7,141 bases of DNA, taken from an uncultured bacterium. GTDB taxonomy: Bacteria > Bacteroidota > Bacteroidia > Chitinophagales > Chitinophagaceae. Below are positions 1 to 6,224 of the stretch, piece by piece. The DNA is taken from positions 1-7,141 of the forward strand of contig CAJBPC010000570.1 in assembly GCA_903957405.1 (NCBI GenBank). Direction: 5' to 3'. Made by a program: the position numbers and the translations under genes. The notes under the pieces were generated by a model. The model was not told the origin of the DNA, made no database searches, and saw nothing but the letters and a program-made list of their open reading frames with translations. Position 1 is the stretch's first letter. Each line of letters opens with the position of its first letter.

Positions 1-649
1 CCTGTATCTTTATCTGCTCTGCAGTCCGCTCACCGATCAACAGGCTGTGGTAACGTCGGAGTGCTTCCATGATGTCGGCCGTGAATTCATCGCCGGCTAT
101 TCGAATCGACTGGTCGCAGACAATACCCGCCAAAGCGATCACGGTGATGCCTGTAGTGCCGCCACCGATGTCAATGATCATATTACCGACTGGCTCACCC
201 ACATCAATACCGATGCCAAGTGCCGCAGCCATGGGTTCATGGAGGAGATACACTTCTTTGGCACCTGCCTGCTCAGCACTATCCCTCACCGCTCTCTTCT
301 CGACCTCCGTGATACTGGAAGGAATACAAATCATCATTCTCCAACTGGGCGGGAACAATGGCTTCTTGGGATGGATCATCTTGATCAATTCCCGTATCAT
401 CAACTCCGCAGCGTTGAAATCAGCGATGACCCCGTCCTTCAATGGACGAACCGTACGGATGCTTTCATGCGTTTTCTCATGCATCATGAGTGCCTTCTTT
501 CCGACCGCCAACAACTCCTTTGGATTGTTCCGATTCAACGCAACAATAGAAGGTTCATTCACGACGATGTCATCGTTGTGAATGATCAGGGTATTGGCAG
601 TCCCTAGATCGATGGCGATATTTTGGGTAAAGAAGTTGAAGAGGCCCAT
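1..649 (-). CDS. mreB: MreB, rod-shape-determining actin homologue (5' part, cut by left window edge)
   Basis: MreB is a bacterial actin that polymerises under the inner membrane with ATP and guides the elongasome (MreC, MreD, RodA, PBP2) for rod-shaped wall growth. Reading the minus strand from the ATG at 649-647 gives 216 uninterrupted residues beginning MGLFNFFTQNIAIDLGTANT. Visible actin-fold motifs are phosphate-1 DLGTANT (14-20), VGKKALMM (49-56), VRPLKDGVIADF (67-78), EPMAAALGIG (138-147), phosphate-2 DIGGGTTG (160-167) and AGDEF (185-189). The family is usually about 340 residues, so roughly the last 120 lie outside the window; no stop or frameshift is seen. The start is chosen because MGLF directly precedes the first beta strand, as in other MreBs. 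There is no Shine-Dalgarno motif before the ATG. It lies 251 bases downstream of purD on the same strand and has a good promoter candidate of its own. Further mre/rod genes may continue to the left, but this cannot be seen. Confidence 0.96.
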   Translation of the reverse strand, partial: MGLFNFFTQNIAIDLGTANTLIIHNDDIVVNEPSIVALNRNNPKELLAVGKKALMMHEKTHESIRTVRPLKDGVIADFNAAELMIRELIKMIHPKKPLFPPSWRMMICIPSSITEVEKRAVRDSAEQAGAKEVYLLHEPMAAALGIGIDVGEPVGNMIIDIGGGTTGITVIALAGIVCDQSIRIAGDEFTADIMEALRRYHSLLIGERTAEQIKIQ

Positions 650-685
650 TTCTGGTTAGATATTGGTTTTGAGAGGTCTATACTG

Positions 686-715
686 CAAAATTGATTAAAT
701 TATCCGAATATTCAA
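686..715 (-). promoter_or_regulatory. Candidate Bacteroidota-type promoter of mreB
   Basis: On the minus strand TTG (715-713) is followed after exactly 19 bases by CAATTTTG (693-686), which matches the Bacteroidota -7 consensus TAnnTTTG at all but its first base. Transcription would start near 680, leaving a leader of about 30 bases before the mreB ATG at 649. The spacing agrees with the published -33/-7 arrangement for the phylum's primary sigma factor. The surrounding 650-860 stretch is AT-rich, as expected for a promoter region, and shows no open frame that looks coding. This is inferred from motif and position only. Confidence 0.5.
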
Positions 716-861
716 CGACAAAAAAAGTATAAGCTTAAGTATTGTGATAATCCATCATGGGTATTGTCGGCGAAACTGTCTTTATTTGTTAAAAAAACAT
801 TATCATCATCCGGTTAAACGAGCTGAAAAAACAGATGTCAAGACGACCTGGATGAAAACAA

Positions 862-909
862 GATTCGGCCCTATGACTTTTCAGTTCCCAATAAAGCCGA
901 TCAACTGAA
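862..909 (-). other. Possible RNA structure at the 3' end of purD (hairpin or pseudoknot)
   Basis: In the purD transcript TTCAGTT (909-903), which includes the first base of the TGA stop, can pair with AACTGAA (886-880) as a 7-bp stem. GATCGGC (902-896), inside its loop, can pair with GCCGAATC (869-862) if one A is bulged, which would make a pseudoknot. No U-run follows either stem, so this is not a standard intrinsic terminator. It could mark the 3' end of the purD mRNA or be a chance pairing. No other terminator is visible in the gap to mreB, so some readthrough into mreB is possible. Confidence 0.25.
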
Positions 910-2181
910 CTCATACCCGATGTCCCTCCTGTAATACTTTCCTTCAAAATCTATGAACTCGATGATCTTCAGGGAACGTTTCACAGCACTCGGGATCTCG
1001 TGACCATAGGCAGTGACCGCCAACACCCTTCCTCCGTTCGTAAGGATCCTTTCACCATCACTCACCGTGCCGGCGTGGAAGACCATCACATCATCTTCCT
1101 TCAGGATATCCAATCCGTCAATCTCCATACCCTTGGAAAAACTACCCGGGTATCCGCCACTCACCAACATGACGGTGGCGGCTGACCGAGGATCCGTTTC
1201 GATGCGCATCTCATGCAAACGCCCTTCCGACAAGGCACGGAACACCGGCAATAGGTCATTCATGATGCGTGGCAGTACGACTTCGGTTTCCGGATCTCCC
1301 AGCCGACAGTTATATTCGATGACATGGGGTTCCCCGTTTACACTGATCACACCGATGAAAACAAATCCCTTGTAATCAATTTTCTCCTCTCGAATGCCGC
1401 GAACTGTCGGCTCAATGATCCTTGTACGCACTTTGTCCATGAAAACGGCGTCTGCGAACGGAACAGGACTCACAGCACCCATCCCGCCGGTATTCAAACC
1501 CTTGTCCCCCTCTCCCACACGCTTGTAATCCTTTGCCTCGGGAAATAACAGATACCCGTTGCCGTCAGTGAGGATGAACACGCTCAGCTCAATGCCGTCG
1601 AGAAATTGCTCCACCACCACCTTCCTGCTGGCCTCCCCGAACTTGGAGTATTGTATCATCAGCTCAAACTCAGCAATGGCCTCAATGTGGCTGTGCGCTA
1701 TCACGACACCTTTCCCACCAGCAAGACCATCGGCCTTCAAAACCACCGGCAACTCATGGGATTGCAGGTAAGCAACACCATCGGCATAGCTCTCCTTGTC
1801 GAATTCCCTGTAACCGGCAGTGGGGATGTCGTACCTCGACATGAACTCCTTGGCGAAAGCCTTGCTGCCCTCCAGCCTGGCACCTGCTGCAGATGGACCG
1901 ATGACCGCTATATGCCGCAGACCGGGATCCTGACTGAAGTGATCACTGATACCCCTGACAAGCGGTTCCTCGGGACCCACCACCAGCATCGTGACTTGAT
2001 GCTCGATGCAGAACCCGGCTATGGCAAGAAAATCCAACGGATCCAGGGAGACGTTTTGGCCACAAAGAGCCGTGCCGGGATTGCCGGGGGCGATGAAAAG
2101 TGTCCCGCATTCGGGACTCTGGCTGAGCTTCCAGGCGAGGGCATGTTCGCGTCCGCCGGATCCTAACAAAAGGATGTTCAT
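901..2181 (-). CDS. purD: Phosphoribosylamine--glycine ligase (GAR synthetase, PurD)
   Basis: PurD joins 5-phosphoribosylamine and glycine using ATP to make glycinamide ribonucleotide, the second step of de novo purine synthesis, in the cytosol. The 426-residue product has the usual family length. The N-terminal domain shows LGSGGREHA (6-14), APGNPGT (31-37) and VGPEEPLV.GI (68-78). The ATP-grasp region follows with GPSAAGARLEGSKAFAKEFM (95-114), the glycine-rich KADGLAGGKGVV (149-160), EAKDYKRVGEGDKGLNTGGMG (starting at 215) and the metal/ATP-binding EYNCRLGDPETE (289-300), which holds the PurD signature RLGDPETE. The C-terminal domain includes VMLVSGGYPG (337-346), FHAGT (368-372) and TNGGRVLAVTAYG (381-393). 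The ATG at 2181-2179 is chosen because MNILLLGSGGREHA is the canonical N-terminus. The gene is complete and monofunctional, without the PurM/PurN fusion seen in eukaryotes. It diverges from the peptide-transporter gene and precedes mreB. A promoter candidate and a leader hairpin lie upstream. Confidence 0.98.
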   Translation of the reverse strand: MNILLLGSGGREHALAWKLSQSPECGTLFIAPGNPGTALCGQNVSLDPLDFLAIAGFCIEHQVTMLVVGPEEPLVRGISDHFSQDPGLRHIAVIGPSAAGARLEGSKAFAKEFMSRYDIPTAGYREFDKESYADGVAYLQSHELPVVLKADGLAGGKGVVIAHSHIEAIAEFELMIQYSKFGEASRKVVVEQFLDGIELSVFILTDGNGYLLFPEAKDYKRVGEGDKGLNTGGMGAVSPVPFADAVFMDKVRTRIIEPTVRGIREEKIDYKGFVFIGVISVNGEPHVIEYNCRLGDPETEVVLPRIMNDLLPVFRALSEGRLHEMRIETDPRSAATVMLVSGGYPGSFSKGMEIDGLDILKEDDVMVFHAGTVSDGERILTNGGRVLAVTAYGHEIPSAVKRSLKIIEFIDFEGKYYRRDIGYEFS

Positions 2182-2214
2182 GGGCTGATATGACTGTGTT
2201 TGGGGTGACCTTTT

Positions 2215-2247
2215 CAGCCATGCGCCCGCCCGGCAGGCTTATGGCTG
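2215..2247 (-). promoter_or_regulatory. Strong stem-loop in the purD 5' leader
   Basis: Read as purD leader RNA, CAGCCAT (2247-2241) pairs with ATGGCTG (2221-2215), 7 bp. Inside it GCCTGC (2238-2233) pairs with GCGGGC (2229-2224), 6 bp including one G-U, around a CGG loop. The stems are separated by a symmetric 2x2 internal loop (AA opposite GC). On the plus strand the G-U position becomes a C-A mismatch, so the fold favours purD-sense RNA. With the predicted start near 2252, the hairpin would begin about five bases from the 5' end and finish 33 bases before the ATG. No U-run follows, so it is not a terminator. It may stabilise the mRNA, control translation, or be a DNA operator; it does not resemble the purine riboswitch I know. 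Confidence 0.5.
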
Positions 2248-2258
2248 CGTATCGCACG

Positions 2259-2266
2259 CAAAGATA
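2259..2266 (-). promoter_or_regulatory. Candidate -7 element of the purD promoter
   Basis: The minus strand reads TATCTTTG, followed by C, at 2266-2259: a full match to the Bacteroidota -7 consensus TAnnTTTG. Transcription would begin near 2252, giving a leader of about 70 bases. No convincing TTG is found at the expected -33 distance (the nearest suitable one is about 33 bases upstream instead of 19-21), so the promoter may be weak or activator-dependent. ATTGCA occurs twice just upstream of it (2273-2278 and within the palindrome ATTGCAAT at 2296-2303), 23 bases apart, in the shared divergent region. Confidence 0.45.
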
Positions 2267-2344
2267 CCATCCATTGCACGGATTCACTTACATAAATTGC
2301 AATAAACCGGGAAATGGAAGGACGATAAATTCCGTATTTTGGTC

Positions 2345-2364
2345 CCCCGGACTTCCCCGGACTC
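2345..2364 (+). repeat. Two-copy 10-base tandem repeat in the peptide-transporter leader
   Basis: CCCCGGACTT (2345-2354) is followed immediately by CCCCGGACTC (2355-2364), 9 of 10 bases identical. It ends 17 bases before the transporter start codon. It stands out from the neighbouring A-rich bases. It could be a slippage duplication in the leader or a small protein- or RNA-binding element; no function can be assigned. A possible -7-like TATTTTG lies just before it at 2335-2341, without a -33 partner. Confidence 0.6.
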
Positions 2365-2381
2365 AAACCAAAACCAGCATT

Positions 2382-4085
2382 ATGAGTAAACCCAGTCAGT
2401 TAGGTCATCCAAAAGGCCTTTACATACTCTTCGCCACAGAAATGTGGGAACGGTTCAACTACTATGGGATGCGGGCCATCCTGGTGCTCTTCATGACAAA
2501 AGCACTGCTCTTCGACAAAGCCTTCGCCTCCAACCTCTACGGAAGCTACACAAGCCTCGTATACCTGACGCCTTTGATCGGTGGTTTCATATCGGATCGC
2601 TACTGGGGAAATAAACGCTCGATCATTGCAGGTGGACTCGTGATGGCCATCGGGGAATTCATCCTGTTCTTCTGCGGATCATTTTACGAAAGCAACCCTG
2701 ACCTGTCCATGGTACTCTTCTTCTCCGGACTCGGATTCATGATCGCCGGCAATGGTTTCTTCAAACCGAACATATCTTCCCTGGTAGGTCAACTCTACCC
2801 GAAAAATGACCGCCGGATCGACTCGGCATACACCATCTTCTACATGGGTATCAACGTGGGAGGAGCACTCGGCCCGTTTCTCTGCGGCCTTGTCGGCGAT
2901 ACAGGGCATCCCGCAGATTTCAAATGGGCCTTCCTCGTGGCAGGCATCGGTATGTTGCTCAGCGTGGTCGTACAACTGGTATTCCAGAAAAAATACATCG
3001 TCGACGCAAACGGCAGCCCACTGGGTGAAACCCCGGCAGATGCTCCGAAATCGTGGGTGAAGCCTGTGCTGATGGTGATCGGACTGGCAATCTTGTCGAT
3101 CCTGATGATCGGACTGCTCTACATTGACGCAAGAGTATTCAGCTTCCTTTCCTACCTGCTCGTAGGCACATTGATTTTCATAGGCATCATCCTGTTTTCC
3201 GACAAATCCCTCTCCTTCATTGAAAAAAAGAAGATCGGCGTCATCTTCATCGTGTCATTCTTTGTCGTCTTCTTCTGGAGTGCATTCGAACAGGCCGGCG
3301 CATCACTGACATTCTTCGCCGATGAGCAGACCGACAGGAACCTTGGACTCAGCATACCGAAGTGGATCGTTTATGTAGCATCTCTCCTACTCCTGTATTA
3401 CGTATACACCCTTTTCCTCAAGGCAAGAAAAAGCCTAGGAGAAGATGAAAAAGAATTGCGCATGACCATTTTCGTACTCCTCTCCCTGCTCGCCGGAGGA
3501 GTCCTGTACATGAACGCAGGAATCATCCAAAACAAAGCTGATTCCATCGGGATGGATGTCGTACCGGCCAGCCTCTTCCAATCCCTTAACTCCATATTCG
3601 TGGTAAGCCTCGCACCATTGTTCGCCTGGCTATGGGTGAAACTCGGAAAATATGAACCATCCTCGCCGACGAAAATGGCATTGGGCCTCCTCCTCCTGGC
3701 ACTTGGATACCTGTGGATCGCCTTCGGTGTGAACAGCGTACAACCCGGCATCAAAGTGAGCATGATGTGGCTGACAGGCATGTACCTGCTGCACACGATG
3801 GGAGAACTTTGCCTGTCTCCGATCGGACTATCCCTGGTGAACAAACTGGCACCCGTCAAATTTGCATCACTGCTGATGGCGGTTTGGTTTCTCGCCAATG
3901 CCTTCGCCAACAAACTCGCAGGAGTCCTCAGCGCACTCTACCCAGACGGGAAAACAACCTCATTTCTCGGCTACCAAATGACCAGCCTCTACGATTTCTT
4001 CATGCTGTTCGTGGTCATGTCAGGGATGGCTGCGATAATCCTGTTCGCCCTTACAAAATGGCTGCAGAAGATGATGAAGGACTGA
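2382..4085 (+). CDS. POT/PTR-family proton-coupled di-/tripeptide transporter (major facilitator superfamily)
   Basis: Members of this family import di- and tripeptides with protons through the inner membrane. The protein is 567 residues from the ATG at 2382. Reading the frame further upstream to 2190 would add 64 residues that look like leader DNA (charged, non-family), so I reject that start: family members begin shortly before the helix-1 motif, as MSKPSQLGHPKGLY does. That motif, EMWERFNYYG (20-29), carries the family E-x-x-E-R-F proton/peptide signature. GGFISDRYWGNKR (67-79) is the MFS loop-2/3 motif. FKPNISSLVGQLY (127-139) and FYMGINVGGALG (153-164) match the PTR signature regions. 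FWSAFEQ (298-304) holds the helix-7 glutamate, and GELCLSPIGLS (474-484) is the helix-10 motif. Two hydrophobic stretches at about 228-272 fit the extra HA/HB helices of bacterial POTs. The protein is intact and is similar to DtpT-type carriers. It stands alone, closed by an intrinsic terminator. Confidence 0.95.
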   Translation: MSKPSQLGHPKGLYILFATEMWERFNYYGMRAILVLFMTKALLFDKAFASNLYGSYTSLVYLTPLIGGFISDRYWGNKRSIIAGGLVMAIGEFILFFCGSFYESNPDLSMVLFFSGLGFMIAGNGFFKPNISSLVGQLYPKNDRRIDSAYTIFYMGINVGGALGPFLCGLVGDTGHPADFKWAFLVAGIGMLLSVVVQLVFQKKYIVDANGSPLGETPADAPKSWVKPVLMVIGLAILSILMIGLLYIDARVFSFLSYLLVGTLIFIGIILFSDKSLSFIEKKKIGVIFIVSFFVVFFWSAFEQAGASLTFFADEQTDRNLGLSIPKWIVYVASLLLLYYVYTLFLKARKSLGEDEKELRMTIFVLLSLLAGGVLYMNAGIIQNKADSIGMDVVPASLFQSLNSIFVVSLAPLFAWLWVKLGKYEPSSPTKMALGLLLLALGYLWIAFGVNSVQPGIKVSMMWLTGMYLLHTMGELCLSPIGLSLVNKLAPVKFASLLMAVWFLANAFANKLAGVLSALYPDGKTTSFLGYQMTSLYDFFMLFVVMSGMAAIILFALTKWLQKMMKD

Positions 4086-4111
4086 AGCATCAGCCCTGAA
4101 AACAGCTACAG

Positions 4112-4142
4112 AAGCCGGCTTGCAGAAGCCGGCTTTTTCTTT
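4112..4142 (+). terminator. Rho-independent terminator after the POT gene
   Basis: AAGCCGGCTT (4112-4121) and AAGCCGGCTT (4126-4135) form a perfect 10-bp stem around the loop GCAG and are followed by TTTCTTT. Each arm is itself a perfect palindrome, so the hairpin is also a direct repeat. The T-rich tail exists only in the plus direction. It lies 26 bases past the POT stop and 27 before the OPT start, so it should separate the two transcripts at least in part. Confidence 0.92.
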
Positions 4143-4169
4143 ACCTTCCCATTCCTAAAACCCGCTCAT

Positions 4170-6218
4170 ATGTCTGAGAAGAAATTCCAACCCTTCATCG
4201 CACCGGAGACGCAGATGAAAGAGTTCACCATCAAAGCCGTACTGGTCGGTTCCGCATTCGGCATCATCTTCGGCGCATCCACGGTGTACCTCGCACTGAA
4301 GGCGGGACTGACGGTATCGGCGTCCATACCCATCGCGGTGATGGCCATAGCCCTGAGCAAACTTTTCCTGCGTACCACCATCCTCGAAAACAATATCATC
4401 CAGACCACAGGGTCTGCCGGTGAAAGTATTGCAGCCGGCGTCGTCTTCACCCTCCCCGGATTTCTCTTCCTCAGCGAAAAAAGCAGCGGTGCCTATTTCA
4501 ATTACATCACGATCCTCACCCTGGCGATATTCGGTGGCATCCTCGGAACCTTGATGATGATACCCCTGCGCCGCCCACTGATCGTGAAAGAACACGGAAC
4601 CCTTCCTTACCCGGAAGGAACCGCTTGCGCCTCCGTACTAAAAGCGGGTGAGAAAGGCGGGGACTTCGCCCGGACAGCTTTCTGGGGACTTGGCATTGCC
4701 ATGGCTTATGCCTTCCTCCAGAAAATCCTGCACATCATCGCAGAAACGCCCGCTTTCATGACACAGCAGGCAAACAAATACTTCCCTTCGGCAAAAGTGA
4801 GCGGTGAAATCACCCCCGAATACCTCGGTGTAGGCTATATTATCGGGCCTAAGATCGCCGGCATCCTCGTTGCAGGTTCCGTCCTCACATGGTTTGTATT
4901 CAACCCTCTGCTGGCATCCCTCGTGCCATCGGATGTCATCGCACAACAACTCATTAAGCTTGGCTATCTGAAAGATATGGTGACGGCCGGCGGACCCGGT
5001 GGATGGGATCCCGTGACCCATACCTTCAATGACTATGCCGTGGCCATCTATCGTGCATATGTCAGGCAGATTGGCGCCGGTGCCGTTGCGGCAGGCGGAT
5101 TCATCACCCTTTTCAAAACAATACCAACCATCATATCCTCCTTCAAAGGCAGCGTGGGTTCCCTCCGAAAAAATGAAGGCGGTAAGGTTGAAACGATTGA
5201 CCGCACTGAACGTGACCTGTCTTTAAAAGTCGTGGGCTTCGGCAGCATCGGCCTCATCCTGCTGATGACCATACTCCCTCAGGTACCTGGTGACAGCGTG
5301 CCGAGCAAACTGCTCCTGGGTGTCCTCGTTGTGATTTTTGGAGCATTCTTCGTAACGGTATCCTCCCGCATCGTTGGACTGATCGGTTCGTCCAACAACC
5401 CCATCTCTGGCATGACCATCGCCACTTTGATGGGCACATGCCTTGTTTTCATAGCAGTTGGCTGGACTGGCAAAGTTTATGAACCCATGGCCCTCGTCGT
5501 CGGTGGCATGATATGCATCGCTGCGGCAAACGCAGGTGCCACCTCGCAAGACCTAAAAACAGGTTATATAGTGGGTGCCACGCCAAAATACCAACAGATG
5601 GCACTCTTCATCGGCGCAATCGTTTCATCCCTGGCGATCGGACTGACGGTGAAGATCCTCGACACCCCAACTGCTGAAATGGTGGCACAGGGCATCGACC
5701 ATGCCATCGGCACCGACAAATACTCTGCCCCGCAAGCCACCCTCATGGCCACCCTCATAAAAGGGATCCTGTCATTCAACCTCGACTGGCAATTCGTCAT
5801 CGTGGGCGTGGCCATCGCGGTTGTCATGGAACTATGCGGCATCAAGGCCCTCAGCTTCGCCATCGGCATCTACCTCCCGCTCTCGACCACCCTACCCATA
5901 TTCATTGGCGGAGCCATTCGCGGCGCAGTCGACAACAAACTCGCAAAACGCGAAGGGGATAAAGCCGGGGACGACGAAGAAGATCTTCGAAAAGGCAATC
6001 TCTTCGCGACGGGACTTGTCGCAGGAGGGGCACTCGCCGGTGTGGCAGTGGCTTTCCTGTTCGCAAACGAAAATATCAGCAATACCCTCGCAGGCATCAG
6101 CATGGAACACTCACTCGTCAGCAACCTGGGCACAAACGGATACTTTATCCTCGGAACGCTGATCTTCGCCCTGTTGTCATTCATGCTGTACAGGGTGGCC
6201 ATGAGCCGCGAAAAATGA
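4170..6218 (+). CDS. OPT-family (oligopeptide transporter superfamily) membrane transporter
   Basis: OPT proteins are large inner-membrane carriers, unrelated to MFS, that in bacteria are thought to import peptides or metal-chelate compounds with protons; substrates of bacterial members are mostly unproven. The product is 682 residues with many hydrophobic spans and a normal length for prokaryotic OPTs. Family-typical stretches are NNIIQTTGSAGESIAAG (74-90), PLRRPLIVKEHGTLPYPEG (132-150) followed by TACASVLKAG, SSRIVGLIGSSNNPISGM (398-415), GATSQDLKTGYIVGATPKYQQ (starting at 456), IYLPLSTTLPIFIGGAIRG (567-585) and NLFATGLVAGGAL (610-622). A hydrophilic loop with an acidic run, GDDEED (600-605), lies near 590-609. 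The ATG at 4170 gives a short polar tail before the first helix. No clear promoter is seen: a weak TTG (4120-4122) with TACCTTCC (4142-4149), 19 bases apart, overlaps the terminator. The gene ends 6 bases before alkB, so the two are probably co-transcribed. Confidence 0.95.
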   Translation: MSEKKFQPFIAPETQMKEFTIKAVLVGSAFGIIFGASTVYLALKAGLTVSASIPIAVMAIALSKLFLRTTILENNIIQTTGSAGESIAAGVVFTLPGFLFLSEKSSGAYFNYITILTLAIFGGILGTLMMIPLRRPLIVKEHGTLPYPEGTACASVLKAGEKGGDFARTAFWGLGIAMAYAFLQKILHIIAETPAFMTQQANKYFPSAKVSGEITPEYLGVGYIIGPKIAGILVAGSVLTWFVFNPLLASLVPSDVIAQQLIKLGYLKDMVTAGGPGGWDPVTHTFNDYAVAIYRAYVRQIGAGAVAAGGFITLFKTIPTIISSFKGSVGSLRKNEGGKVETIDRTERDLSLKVVGFGSIGLILLMTILPQVPGDSVPSKLLLGVLVVIFGAFFVTVSSRIVGLIGSSNNPISGMTIATLMGTCLVFIAVGWTGKVYEPMALVVGGMICIAAANAGATSQDLKTGYIVGATPKYQQMALFIGAIVSSLAIGLTVKILDTPTAEMVAQGIDHAIGTDKYSAPQATLMATLIKGILSFNLDWQFVIVGVAIAVVMELCGIKALSFAIGIYLPLSTTLPIFIGGAIRGAVDNKLAKREGDKAGDDEEDLRKGNLFATGLVAGGALAGVAVAFLFANENISNTLAGISMEHSLVSNLGTNGYFILGTLIFALLSFMLYRVAMSREK

Positions 6219-6224
6219 TCAAAT

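Noticed and set aside
47..607. Plus-strand open frames (47-607 and 69-581) across the left end
   Set aside because: They lie antisense to a clear mreB with all its actin motifs, and their translations resemble no protein family; they are shadows.
810..841. TTGACA (841-836, minus) with TTTAAC 17 bases later, an E. coli-like promoter
   Set aside because: Only 4 of 6 bases fit at -10, and the other signals indicate a Bacteroidota host, whose main sigma factor uses a different consensus; the promoter at 686-715 fits better.
650..860. Possible small gene or RNA in the AT-rich purD-mreB gap
   Set aside because: No open frame with coding character, no tRNA-like fold and no hairpin with a U-run was found; only an 8-base palindrome (TAAGCTTA) near 730.
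1606..2166. 186-residue plus-strand frame and a minus frame at 1943-2287 over the purD 5' part
   Set aside because: Both overlap purD in other frames, and the purD reading is unambiguous through this whole region.
2190..2381. N-terminal extension of the POT transporter from the ATG at 2190
   Set aside because: The extra 64 residues cover the divergent promoter region, the leader hairpin and the tandem repeat, and family members start close to the helix-1 ExxERF motif, as the ATG at 2382 gives.
4638..5549. Minus-strand frames inside the OPT gene (for example 4638-5021 and 5223-5549)
   Set aside because: They are antisense to conserved OPT motifs and give low-complexity, Cys/His-rich translations typical of shadows.
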